From Asterella californica (lineage: Eukaryota; Streptophyta; Marchantiopsida; Marchantiales; Aytoniaceae), in NCBI GenBank assembly GCA_036924285.1, contig JAYKYS010000008.1:19949001-20013000 (forward strand): a stretch of 64,000 bases of DNA. Reading direction: 5' to 3'. How positions within the stretch are numbered: the first letter of the stretch is position 1; each line of letters opens with the position of its first letter. Shown piece by piece: positions 19,384 to 30,649 of this stretch. The notes beneath the pieces were generated by a model, which was not told the DNA's origin, searched no databases, and saw only the letters and a list, made by a program, of their open reading frames with translations. Both the position numbers and the translations under genes were made by a program.

Positions 19384-22102
19384 TCAGAGTGGGAGAGGGA
19401 GTCATCGCTGCTGCTCGGTCATCTTCTTCCAAGGTCTCCTCCTTCGGGTCCTGTTGCCCTGTTGGCCCATACTTCACCAACTGCCCTTCCGTGAGATCCC
19501 CCATGGCTACGTACAAGTAGCAGAGAAAAAGTGTCAAGTGTCCTCCCGCCGGGGTACCCAAGTACACTAGCTCCGTCTGTACGTAGATGTGGAAGAATGA
19601 GCCCCAGTTGACGGGCACTCCTTCATCCCACACTGCTTCCAGGAACTCTACGTCCTGATCTCCAAGGTACCTCGTCTTCTGCGCTTTCCCCTTGGGAAAG
19701 AGATGCATAAACAGCTTCGCCAGAAGTTGCTTCTTCGGCTCTCGGTAAGATTCGATCTTCCATCCGTTCCTTCCTTGTCTGTCCTCCAGGAAGAGACAAG
19801 TTGTGCTTCCAGGCACATGCCACTCACTCACGATCCTAGGCAAGATCTTCTCTCGAGCCAATACCCTCGGTCCTCGGATTCGGACCTGTGGAAGGCCCTG
19901 CACCACCAATCTTCAATCCAGGAAGATGATCTTCCTCGAGCTACTCCTGCCTTCGCAGGTACACGGTTACGAGGCGGTAATGCTGCCCAAACCTCCTCCA
20001 GAAGTCCTTGGTCGGCGAGGTTCCAATCCCACAGGAAGAAGTCGAGACCCAATTCTTTGAGGAAGGGTGTGGCCTCGGTCAACTCTGCTGCGAGTAGCAC
20101 CAATCCTCGAGATGCATCGACATACTGGAAGATCTGTTGCACTAAGCCACACGCACTTACTGCGAGCCAAAAGCTCAGTCCTTCCCAAGTGCCCACAGTC
20201 TAGCTTCTACTTCTCAGAAGACGAAACTAGTCTTCCAGAAGACAGCTACTCCGTCTTCCAGGATTCTAACAGTGCTTCCTAAATAGCTCTTGTCTTCCGA
20301 GCTATGTCTAAACAATCCTAACTAAGCAAGGCCTCGCATGGATTCCTAGGAAGACAACCCACCTTGCATTACATCCTACTTCCTATCAGAAGATACAAGA
20401 TTCGCGGTACGTAGAGTGCATAACAGGTTCAGAAGATGCTTGCGGGCTCCTACGATGACAGTGATCTCTAGGAAGACTCCCAAGACAGCTTCCGATTCAA
20501 TGTCGTTCTCAGAAGACCTCCCGAAGTCAGGCTTCCCTTCATTAGTCTCACATGCCTTCTTCTTCTTATGCGCAATCTATCCTCACAATAGACTCAAGAC
20601 AATTGCACTCTGTTCTTCTGACTTCTCACCTCTCATACACACTCAGAAGAAGCTTGCTGCATGATGAGAAGACATGACCCTCGACCAATTTCTCCAGATT
20701 ATGCCAGCAAAACTTCTCACGACTCTCTCCTAAGTTCAGGAAGAAGAAGGAATGGGCTGCTATGGGTCGGACAGAAGAGACCCGAAATGGACCCTCACGT
20801 CTTCTTGCGTATTTTGCCAGCCTTTCCAGTCTTCTAGTCTCTCTAGGAAGATGTGGATTTGAAAAGCTTGGAAGACCAGGAGGCACATGCCTAGTTCCCG
20901 ACTTCCACCTTCTCGAAATAACAAAACAACTCACCAAGCCGCTCGGAATTTGTACCAAGCCTCTCTTAACACAAAACCAAAGCAAACCCACTCTTGATAC
21001 GAATTGTGTCCAGTCGACTTCCGAAGACAGTCAGGCTACTGAAGCGTCTTCCGAAGACAGTCTTCCGAAGATGTTCTTATCTTCCGAAGCGTCTTCTGTT
21101 CAAGGTTTCGAGAGTAGAGGAGTAGTAGGGTAGGGAAATTGATAGCTGGGATCGTCAATTTGAGGGCTACGGGTAGGAAAGCTCGAATTGAACTTGGGAA
21201 GAAGCAAGTGGATGGCTGACGAAAATTAGGCAGCGCTTCCGTACCCAATGTCACAATAGGAAAATAAGGATGGGGGATTGATCGATCAGGCTGCCTGCAA
21301 ACAACCGGGGAAGCGCGAGGGATACCAAACAAAGGCGAGAAGTAGTGGGGAAGAGAAAAGAACATGGGAAGAACCTCTACTGTCTTCTGTCGACTTCCCG
21401 AGCTGTCTTCGATCTTCCACGCGCTTCTGGCTCTGGTTCCAGCTCCAATGCGATCCCACAAGGTTGCTTCCGCTGTCAGCTTCTGACTACACCTCAATTC
21501 CACCTTCGATTCCACTCAGCCACCCTCCAATGTCAACTTCCGGGAGCTCACAGAAAACGCCTTCAGTTCACTACGCTTCCTGCGCTCAGTAGTTCAATTT
21601 TGCCTTCCTTCTAACTTCGAATCGATCTTGTCCTCACTCGATTTCACTCGCTGCTTTCTTCATTCAAATCAACTTGCTGCCTGAATCGATCGTCTCAATC
21701 TCTAATCTCTCGATGCGGGAAGCAGGTAGGTTTCTGTGCTAATGCGCTTCCTGCGCTGTCTTCCCCGCAGTTTAGGGGTTTCGACACTCCTGACCTACCT
21801 AACCTGTTCGGTGCTACTTGGTAGGTGCACCTACTCCTTACGTGGTTAAGCTTCCACGGTTGCCGTCTTCCGGAAGATGCGTGTCTTCCGCTGTCTTCCG
21901 TCTTCCGAAGACATCACCGAGAAGACGCTTCCCGGAAGACGGTCGTCTTCCGAAGAAGTCAATTTATTATTACAAACAGCTCATAAGATCATCTTCCTTC
22001 TAAGGAAGCAGTAATCTTAAGTAACAACGCTTCTTCAGTTATACAAACAAGTTATTAATCTCAAAAATTTCAAAAATTCCTGAATCCTATAATTTGTGAG
22101 CA
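19384..22102 (-). repeat. Right LTR-side block of element B
   Basis: Second copy of the block at 10795-13558. It ends at 22102 with GTGAGCA, so the element strand starts TGCTC. It contains the non-coding LTR part (about 20200-22102) and the head of ORF1 (20196-19384). Relative to the left copy, ORF1 has lost one base near 19850 (CTTCTTCTC against CTTCTCTC), which breaks the reading frame. Similarity ends exactly where TGGTATCAGAG is found on the plus strand (19379-19389). Confidence 0.82.
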
Positions 22103-22128
22103 CCATAGTACCAAATCTCGTTTTGGTA

Positions 22129-23066
22129 TGTCAGAGATTGTGGTGGTGGGTCTGTAAACCCTCCGCGGTCCTATCGATCAACTACCCCCCTCGATCTCTC
22201 AACCTCCACGATCGTCATCCACGAATCTGCAACATGTCGGGCCTGTCTCTCACTCAGGGGTCACCTCTGATGGCTTTGATGGAAGCACACCATGAACTTG
22301 AAGGGAAAATGCTGAGTTCACTCATTCATACACCCACAAACTTATCAACTAAAAATCTCCTTAAACACATCAACAAAAATCCTCCATTCTAACGACGTCT
22401 CTCAAGTTCTCACATGCTAAAAATATCCCACACTCTCTATATTACTCAAGTTGTCATTACGACAATGTGAAAACAAGGATGAGGAGCTCTTCTCTACTCC
22501 TCTATTTATACATTTCTAGGTTTTTACTTTGGTACCCCGGTAACTCAGCCGTAACTACTTTTACCGGGTTTTACTAAGATATTACTTAAGGTAAAAGCAT
22601 TGATCACATGAGCTTTTTACCTTTTCACATGGGCTTATTCCTTCAAAGTCAACAACTTCTAGAAGGATTCTGGAATATTCTCAAGGAATCTCGAATTTCC
22701 ACCCCCCTCTACACTAGGACCCACTAAAAAGGAAACATGTGGAATCTCTTTTTGTTTTTAATGCCCACAAAGTCCACAACTTTAATCCAACCACTAATAT
22801 CAAGTCAAAAAGGAGATAAGGGATACTTTCCACCCCCTTTCTACCTTTTAGACAAGATGACAAGATAGTAGTGCTCACTCTTTAGCAAATATCTGAATTC
22901 TGCCAAAAGTACAGCTAAGTTTAACCATAACTAACTTTTAGCTAGTCATGACTAACTTGATACCTCCTTAAAATACTTTGGCAGCAAATAAACATTCTCA
23001 ACACTTAGTTATAACTAAACACCTTACTAATAGACAAACTTCCTATGTGTAACATAGGTCGTTACA
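22129..23066 (-). repeat. 3' LTR of Ty3 element C
   Basis: On the element strand it begins TGTAACGACC at 23066, directly after a CCGGGGGTAAAA polypurine tract. The proposed end at 22129 (CTCTGACA) is less certain. A TATA box (TATAAATAG on the minus strand) lies near 22498-22508, and the sequence contains the paired ACATAGG/CCTATGT and AGTTATAACTAA motifs common in U3. Element B starts 27 bp beyond it. Confidence 0.65.
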
Positions 23067-23078
23067 TTTTACCCCCGG
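23067..23078 (-). other. Polypurine tract of element C
   Basis: CCGGGGGTAAAA on the minus strand lies between the pol stop (23080-23082) and the TGTAACG start of the LTR. The position and composition are those expected for the plus-strand primer. Confidence 0.75.
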
Positions 23079-23079
23079 A

Positions 23080-25611
23080 CTAAATTTTCGCTCCGTCCTC
23101 GGAGTGAAGAGAGAACTTTCGTCGATGAAACAACTTCAACTTGTCATGATTTACCCGATCGAATCTCCTTCCTCCCAACTCCTGAAGGTCATATGTGAAG
23201 TTGCTCTACACCTTATCTACAACAAAAGGACCAAAATATCTCGGAAGAAACTTCTTCCTAGCCCTCTTGAATCTGATAGCATCATACAACATAACCCAAT
23301 CTCCGACTTGAAAAGGTTTTACCTCCCTCTTGTCCAACCGTTTGTCGTAACTCTTCTTTTGATACGCCTGAGCTCGTTCCATCTGGATCATTGCTACCGC
23401 TCGGGTCTCTTCCAACTCCATGAGTTGCTCTCTTCTTGATCTGACCACGTCTTCTCCCCTCGACCTTTTCAACTTTCGTTGAATAGTTTGAAAAGTATCC
23501 AATTCGAATTGGATCGGCAATTTGGACTCCACTCCATAAACCAGTCGAAATGGAGAGTACCCAGTAGAAGTCTTTGTTGTCGTTCGGTACTCCCATAAGA
23601 TGGCATGTAGCCTCTTATCCCAAGTATGTTTCGCAGTCTCAACACCAGCATCTTTGGCGAGCATCATACAAAGTGTAAGATTGGTCTTCTCCGCAAGACC
23701 ATTGGCATTTGGTTTGTATGAGGTCGTTACTCGTGCCTTGATAGAAAAGTGTTGTAGCATAGCAGTAGTCATGCTCCCTACAAACTCTCCTCCTCTATCC
23801 GAGACCAACTCTAACGGACATCCAAATCTTGTGACGATCCTCTCCCATAAGAATCTACTGACTTCTGTTTCATTGGTCTCTCTCAAAGGTCTAGCCTCTA
23901 CCCACTTGGTACAATAGTCGGTGGCGACTACAATGTATCTATTGCCTCGAGGTGTCTTATTAAGAGGACCTACAAAGTCAATACCTCATTTCTCAAACGG
24001 CCCTAATACTGGAATTGATCTTAACGGAGGTGTTCTAGTAGACTTCAGAGCAAATGCTTGACATACGTCGCAAGTTTTGCAATAGTCTAAACACTCTTTG
24101 AAAATCCCTCTCCAGTGATAACCCGCATCCAAAATCTTGAAGGCTGTTATCTTACCAGCAAAGTGACCTCCGCAAACAGTTCCATCATGAAACTCGTGCA
24201 TTAGCTTGAATGCCTCCTTCTGACCAACTGCTCTCCTTAGTAAGCCATCTGCTCCTTGATGAAATAGAATTCCCTCCACCATGGTGTAAGGTTTGCATCT
24301 CTTGATCAACGCGTTACGTTCTCGGGTATGCATACCTTCTGGAAAAGAGCCATCTGCAAGGAAACTCCAGATTTCCTTGTACTCGTCCGGTATCTCCTCA
24401 ATGCTTGTGATGGTCATCAGATGCTCGTCTGGAAATGAATCATCAAACGGTTCTTCTCCCTCATCATCATAAGCCCTCGACAAAAGATCAGCATTCGTAT
24501 GCTTTTTCCCTGGTCTATCTTCGATCACGTAATCGTATTCTGTTAGAAGGATCTTCCAACGAGCAATACGACCTTCGGCATTAGGCTTATTAAAGATATA
24601 CTTTAAAGCCTTGTGATCTGTGACTATGGAAAATTTCCCTCCTAACAAGTAGTGTCGAAATTTCTTCAATCCAAAGATCACCGCTAATCCTTCTCGTTCA
24701 GTCACGGAGTAATTCTTCTCCGCTGGAACCATCTGCCTACTAGCATAAGCTATAGGATGATCATGCCCATCTTCATCTAACTGATTTAATGTACATCCGA
24801 TTGCTACATTGGAGGCATCCGTATACAGAATAAATGCTTTACTCCACTCAGGTTTAGCAAGTATAGGAGCTGTCACCAATGCCTTTTTCAGCTCCTCAAA
24901 TGCTTCCTTTGCCTTCTGATCATGCACTATCAAGTCAAAATCAACTCCCTTCTTCATGTACATAGTCAAAGCTATTGCTTTGTTTGAGAAGGAAAAGACA
25001 AACCTACGATAATATCCAACCATGCCAAGAAACTGCCTCAACTTTGTCAAGTTGATCGGAAATGGAAGATCCACAATCTTCTTCACCTTCTCAGGATCTA
25101 CCGCAATCCCATTCTTGGAAATGATGTGCCATAACAACAGACCTTCTTCGCAGCCAAAGATGCACTTCTCTGGATTTAGAGAAGCGTTGGCTTGCTCCAA
25201 CCGCTGCAAAACTTTGATCACATGATCAAAGTGGTCCTCCTTTTTTCCGTACACACAAAAATCGTCAATGAAATCCCGAACAAACTTCCCTATGAATGGT
25301 TCAAACACCTTGTTCATGAACCTTTGAAACGTGGCCGGAGCATTACACAGTCCGAATGGCATCACTCGAAATGCAAATGTTCCCCAAGGAGTAGTGAAAG
25401 TAGTCAACTGCTGGTACTCCTGTGCTATCTTGATCTGGTTGTATCCACTATAACCATCACCAAAGCTGTACCACTCATGACCAGCAACTTCCTCCAAAAT
25501 CTCATCTATAAATGGTAGAGGATAATAATCCTTCTTGGTAACTGCATTCAACTTTTTATAGTCTATGCACACTCGCAGCTTACCATTCTTCTTCTTGACA
25601 ATCATTACGGG
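23080..25611 (-). pseudogene. Pol of Ty3 element C (RT, RNase H, integrase), 5'-truncated
   Basis: A single frame runs from 25605 to the stop at 23080-23082, interrupted by TGA at 23986-23988 (Trp position in FEKWG of integrase) and TAG at 23206-23208 (probably a Gln codon). RT starts in the middle of the finger region (KKKNGKLRVCIDYKKLN), then YSGYNQ, MPFGLCNAPATFQ and FIDDFCVYG. RNase H has YTDAS, a TERE-type Glu, TDHKAL and NADLLSR. Integrase has the HHCC zinc site, DFVGP, SDRGGEF and a Glu in GLAEKTN. A GPF module follows and there is no chromodomain. Protease and gag are missing: the frame is joined at 25611 to an unrelated A-family fragment. Apart from the two stops it is well preserved. 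Confidence 0.9.
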
Positions 25612-26262
25612 TCATGATCTTATGTTCTGGATGGTCACTTTGTTAATCGGGTGCATGTCTTGGATTAACCTAAGAGCCTCAGATTTCTCTTGAGTTACGA
25701 TAAACCACCGACTTGAGTAAGGTCTAATAGACTGCTCTAAAGTACCCATGCGTATCTTCTCCTTCAACAACTCAACAAGCTTTGGCAACATAGCTCGTGG
25801 CACTAGTATAAGCTTCAAGTCTCAAGGCACATGTGGTACTGTGAAGATCACCACAGGTGCCATGACACTCATATCTGCACATCTAATCTCTTCACACTAA
25901 AAGCAAAAGCTTTTTCATGTCTTCTCAACATCTCCTGAAAATGCTTTCTCTCTTCCTTAGGTAGAACTCACACCTCCAACCTACAATCGTTTGTGTGTGT
26001 CTTATTTGAACTTGTGACCTACTCTCTTTGAATCTTGTAATATTGATTCAATTGATGCTCTTTCCACTTGCTTGTTAGAGTTTTCAGGTGACTAGCCACC
26101 GGCTTTACTTCACTCGTCATCGTCTTATACTTTGTATGGACTTGTGCTTCTTGGTGTTTCGCTGCTCTACTCCTTTCTAACTCTAACTCATGATCTTCTT
26201 TCATCTGAAGTTGAACCTTGTAGCTATCCTCAACGAACTTGGAACTCACCTCCTCCATCAGA
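25612..26262 (-). pseudogene. Old fragment of an A-family pol
   Basis: Two stretches match the N-terminal part of pol in element A. Bases 25612-25818 correspond to A residues about 252-313 (PRALLPKLIELLKEK and PYSSRWF are nearly conserved). Bases 26019-26200 correspond to A residues about 135-180 (QEADVHAKYKS in A, QEAQVHTKYKT here). Frames shift between them and stops occur, so this copy is decayed. It shows that the A family has been in this genome for a long time and is not only a recent arrival. Confidence 0.8.
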
Positions 26263-26834
26263 TCTCAAACAGAGGACAGATTCTCTAGAATGTTTCTCCA
26301 ACAACTTGCAAAAAGTCTGGAATGCTAACAGTACTTTGGCATAGGATTTGTTTTTCAACAAATAGATCCAAGTATAACGTAAATGATTATCAATGAAGGA
26401 TACAAAGTACTGAAAACTGATCATACTTGGTTGAGAAGCAGTCCATACATCACTGTGAACAAACTCCAAGAGCTTGTTCACTCTACTACCTGATCACTTG
26501 CTATCTAGCTTGCTTGCCAAACTGACATGTTACACATACTCCAGTGGGCTCACTAGATTCAAATTTGAGTAGACTTGTAACCATGTTAGAACTCTAAAGA
26601 CTTTTTGCTCTTTGGAAATTCATGTGCCCAATTTGCTTGTACCAGATATTAATATCAGACACTATCGGACCATTCTGTCCATACATAGCAGCTTGTAACT
26701 TAGACGTAGAAGCATTTGATCTGAATAGCCTATCACTCTTGCTACCTCGTCTTGAATCTTCAATAAAACATCCATCTTTATGAAGCGCACATGTAGACCC
26801 TACTCTATCAATTATCCTACAGATAGTAGGTTTT
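26240..26834 (-). pseudogene. Copia fragment: pre-integrase and integrase
   Basis: Minus-strand pieces encode a Ty1/copia pre-integrase region (GHMNFQRAKSL-like near 26620, CVTCQFGKQAR zinc motif near 26520) and the integrase core start (HSDVWTASQ near 26455, RSDGGGEF near 26250). Stops and small shifts break it. It ends abruptly at the A-family fragment. In reading order it lies downstream of an RNase H fragment and an LTR, so it is a different copy or a rearranged one. Confidence 0.8.
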
Positions 26835-27011
26835 TGTCATGTGAGTACATGCATGACATTCTCTATATTAGTAAACGTTGAAGTAAGAAGAGTGGAGGTG
26901 AGTACAAGGAAAAGCCTAATGATGGATTAGCCCTCTAACTAACTGTAACTATCTTAACCACTCCAGCTAATGTTAGCCGGTGATCTACTGGAGCTTAGGG
27001 CTATATCAACA
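26835..27011 (-). repeat. 177-bp copia LTR
   Basis: On the element strand it begins TGTTGATATAG right after GAAGGAGAA (polypurine tract) at the end of the RNase H frame, and a plausible end is CATGACA at 26835. TG...CA termini are present. It probably served as the 3' LTR of the RT/RNase H fragment to its right. The left edge is my estimate. Confidence 0.5.
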
Positions 27012-27915
27012 TTCTCCTTCAAGCTCGACTCTACATCCTGTACTCCTAGACAATGTCTGAAAGCATCAAACTTATCTCTAGGCAATGCCTTAGTGAAGAT
27101 ATCGGCAACCTGATCTCTTGTGCTTAGATAACTGAGCTCAGTCTCTCCTGCAAGGACCTTCTCTCTAATGAAATGATAGTGAATCTCAATGTGCTTCGTC
27201 TTAGCATGGAAAATAGGATTACTAGCTAACTTCATGCTACTAATGTCGTCTGTATATATAACAATAAGATCTGTTCACTCCATACCAATATCAGATAGCA
27301 GACATCGGAGCCAAATTGATTCGCATGTTGCGTTCGTTGTCTCTCGATACTTTGCTTCTGTGGATGACAAAGCAACTGTAGGTTGCTTCTTAGAAGCCCA
27401 GCTTATAGCATCGCTTCCAAGTCCAAAAGCGTAACCTGACGTGGATCTCCTGTCGGCACTTCCTGTCCAATCAGCATCTGTGTAGTCATGTAACAACAAT
27501 GGTCCACCGTATCGATAGTGAAGTGCGTACTGCATCAAGAACTTCACGTAGCGGAGGATCCGCTTGACAGTCTTCAAATGTGATCTCCGTGGTGACTGCA
27601 TGAACTGACTAATCAGACCGACGGCATAGCTCAAGTCTGGTCGGATGATTGTCAAGTAGATAAGACTCTCAACCATCTGTCTGTACATGCGTGGATCATC
27701 CAGTAACTTACCATCCTCTGCTCCTAGCTTTACCCCTTACTCTAATGATATAGCAATGGGTTTGCAGTCAAGCATAACAAATCTCTCAAGCATATTGAGA
27801 TCATACTGTCGCTGTACAAGCCAAACATCCTTCTCATCTCTAATGAACTCCATAGCAAGGAAGTACTTGAGTTCTCCTAAGTCCATCATAATAGTCTTGG
27901 CTTCGTGTGCTTTCT
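26954..27915 (-). pseudogene. Copia fragment: RT end and RNase H
   Basis: From 27915 downward the minus strand encodes the RT C-terminus (DLGELKYFLAMEF, LVQRQYDLNMLERF), then RNase H (YTDADWTGSADRRSTSG, SWASKKQPTVALSSTEAKY), then the typical tail with HFIREKV, STRDQVADIFTKAL. One stop near 27740 and a break near 27240 disrupt it. It lacks everything before the RT C-terminus. The product would belong to a Ty1/copia polyprotein. Confidence 0.88.
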
Positions 27916-28490
27916 AACCTTACACTATTTTTGTATGTGATTATTCTCTTTCTAATGCTTCACTATCTAAGGATATGATTACTTGAACTACTATAGTTGA
28001 GGTGATGTAGTAGACTACTTCATTGGAGACCGTACTCGCTCTAAGCAAGCATAGCGGTCAAATTGACATGGCTATGTACTTATCTTCATCTGATGTGAAG
28101 CACGACAAATTTTGACACTGTATTCTCGCCAACCGACTATCTCGCCACCTCTCCAAAGACCGCTGTAAAAACGAGCCATTTTTTAAAGCATGTGACATAT
28201 TGTTATCCACGCTGTCAAGCATCTGTCTTGTCGTCATCTCCTTCGGCTAATTATTCAAGTGCTAATTATCCGGGTGCACTCATCACATTCAAATTTTGAA
28301 TGCGCTTTGCAGTCCCTCATTCTCAATTTCATCTCACTGTGCATACTATAACTGTTTCGAAGTCTAAGAACTAACCAATTGCTCCAAACCATTTTGAACG
28401 ACCGACCTTGCGACGCAACGAGGAGCTACAAGAACAGCGTGCCCTATAAGAATATGGAGCCGATTATCTTCGATGATTCGACACTCTACT
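27916..28490. other. Spacer, no gene seen
   Basis: No conserved frame, RNA gene or clear repeat was recognised here. Confidence 0.5.
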
Positions 28491-28492
28491 AA

Positions 28493-28576
28493 CTTAGGGA
28501 TATGATCAAGTAATGATCAGAACTTGTGGTGGTGAGAAGTAAAACTTTTACTTTTAGGGTATGATCAAGTAATTCT
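28493..28576. repeat. TIR-like end with paired TATGATCAAGTAA motifs (left)
   Basis: This 84-bp segment ends ATTCTG and contains two copies of TATGATCAAGTAAT, about 60 bp apart. It is the inverted counterpart of 31913-31998. Directly outside its CTG end is GTTGCTTGAC (28577-28586), which also lies directly outside the CAG end of the other copy. The same motif type builds the TIRs of the 53550-53922 element. Confidence 0.7.
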
Positions 28577-28586
28577 GGTTGCTTGA

Positions 28587-29790
28587 CGTCCAGTATGCCC
28601 AATCGATTAATACCATACCAGTCATTCAAACCGCACAAACAGTTGCACGATAACATCTACATAGGTGATCTTCTTCTAGAGATGTAAATTTGAACTCAAC
28701 GAGATTCAGCGACTACACAATGACGCTCTGGATTTACACGAGAAATTTGAGGAGACAGCTACAACCTTAGAGCGTATTACTGACGGAAGCACATTTTGGA
28801 CTTACATGCCAAGTTGGGACGTAGCCTATCGGGGTTAATAGAAACCTTAGACAAGTTGAAGCAGTTGTAGGATCACAGTTGAATGAGTATATGAAGCTTT
28901 ATAAGACAGAAGCTCTAACTTTGTACATTGTGAGCTAGGCAGTTATCCAAGCTGGATGTAATGAAATTCATTTTGACGTTCACGATATTCCGGTACTCAT
29001 TCAAGTCCAACTTCGTGCATGCTGGAATAAGAGGAATATTTTTGATGCTTCTGTCTATTCATGTTTTGTAGTTTCTTTATTTGATCATATTGTCTGAGAG
29101 TATGAGAAGACAACATGTGATAGTAACTGTAGTAACACTAGAATTACTGATAAGCAACCATTAAGTTGCGGTTATTTTAAAGCAACTATTACCGATGATT
29201 TACAATTCCACAGCAATAGTAGATCCTCCACTGATTGAGCAAAATAAGAATTATCACAATAATAGTGTGGTAACAGTTCAATCATTGCCCTGAAGTTACT
29301 TACAGTCACTTTAATAGCTTCATTTTCCAAACAGCAAATATCGTTTAATCGTCACGTGAATTTCACGTGTCCTGCAATAGCTTACTGAAGGTGTACTAAA
29401 CAATAAATTGACGTTTAATAGCAAGAACATAGAAACATAGTAAACAACATAAATGCTTAAAGCAATCATTACTGAATCGCAAGAAATTTCATCCAATTGA
29501 CAAAACTCTCATCCAATCGGAGCTTGGACAAGCTAGTTAGAGTATAGCACGGTGAAGCTGCTTCAAGAGTACTCGATGAAGCAAAAATCTATAAGCAAAC
29601 CATTTTGATTGTTCACATTCTTCAAATATAGGAAAAGACTTTTCTCTTATAACAAAAAAGAATATTATGTGTGATGTCCTCTATGTGATAAGGGTTGATT
29701 CATACAAATTCTCTTATATGTTTGAAATGTAACATCATGAGTTGTTGCCTTTGACTAAACTTTGTAGTAATCATACTTAGTACTGCTTTC
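28587..29790. other. AT-rich spacer, no gene seen
   Basis: No gene recognised. It belongs to the interval bracketed by the inverted TIR-like ends at 28.5 and 31.9 kb. Confidence 0.5.
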
Positions 29791-29798
29791 TCATGTTT

Positions 29799-29830
29799 GG
29801 AGGAGTTGTTTCAAATGAAACAACTCCTCC
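29799..29830. repeat. Perfect palindromic hairpin, 15-bp stem
   Basis: GGAGGAGTTGTTTCA, two bases AA, then TGAAACAACTCCTCC. The stem has no mismatch and can be extended by one pair outside. There is no T-run after it and no gene next to it. Confidence 0.9.
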
Positions 29831-30371
29831 AGTTTATCTAGCTCTAAACTTTTGAGTATTAATATATTTATTATAGTTCCTTCATCATTTCTAAGCAGTT
29901 GTGATGGTTTGCACTCATATACAAACATGGAATGTTTGGGGATGTTACTCCATGAACTTCATGGACCGCTCTAAAGTAAATTGTGTGTGGGTGACATATA
30001 TCCACAATTTCTTGTATAGTTCTAGATAAGTGACAAGTGAAGTTTTCTTGTGAATTATTTTATTCATGTGCGTGAATTTGCTTGGTTAGCAACGGACGGA
30101 TTCATATTTCCATACATCATTTGGTAGTGAAGTTGTGAGTTATAATTTTATCCAAGTAGTAAATATAGTTATATAGATGAGAGAAAATTAGAACTATGAA
30201 CACAGAAAGTAATGTTAATTGTAAATTCGACTACATGTCGATATTTTTAAAATTTATTTATGTTTTATTAATTAATTAATTTTACATATTTTTATATCTG
30301 TTCATTTCATCACTCCTCTCAACTTTTGTACCTTTTGCTTTCTCTCACTCTAGAGACAACTCTTTATATTT

Positions 30372-30613
30372 TGTTGATAACACACATTAGAGTCAAGAGG
30401 TTTCTTATTAACTTTATTTTTCTAAAAATAAAAAATAAAATATTTTATTCTATCAGTTCTCACAAGAATTTATTTTTGACTTAAAGAATATTTTAACTTA
30501 ACTTTTAAATTCATTTAAAAAAACAAAATAGTCTATTTAAGTTTTATCAATATCTAAAAATTTTACAAAAATAATTGCATTTTTTCTCCTTTTACTTGCA
30601 CATGTTTATAACA
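30372..30613 (+). repeat. 243-bp LTR-like dispersed repeat, copy 1
   Basis: TGTTGATAA...TTATAACA, 242 bp, related to 45590-45832 (243 bp). Both have the same flanking words: ACTCTTTRTATTTTG before and AAAACYGTTAGTGAAACC after. TG...CA ends and equal length suggest solo LTRs or TRIM ends, but similarity reaching past the ends leaves the borders open. A direction is given only for alignment. Confidence 0.55.
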
Positions 30614-30649
30614 AAAACTGTTAGTGAAACCCTGGCCAATGCAAGCTAC

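Larger units (their letters stand above)
9121..22102 (-). mobile_element. Degraded Ty3/gypsy element B with extra ORF1
   Basis: On the minus strand the order is: LTR-side block with ORF1 N-terminus (22102-19384), gag, protease-RT, broken RNase H, broken integrase (to 13621), then a second LTR-side block (13558-10795) that continues into the rest of ORF1 (to 9303). The two blocks align at offsets of 8544-8589. Two readings are possible: a very long LTR (4.4 kb) that contains ORF1 and is shortened in the right copy, or two tandem elements sharing an LTR with ORF1 between LTR and gag. The left boundary at 9121 is a guess from a CCATA match. Coding parts are inactivated by stops, deletions and frameshifts. 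The protein style (IDSGSR protease, no chromodomain) suggests a Tat/Athila-like lineage. Confidence 0.75.

Noticed and set aside
19379..19389. TGGTATCAGAG on the plus strand, identical to the initiator-Met tRNA primer site of many plant retroelements
   Set aside because: Element B runs on the minus strand, where this reads CCA-side out, so it cannot prime B. No plus-strand element body follows. It may be chance, though its position at the end of the duplicated block is noted.
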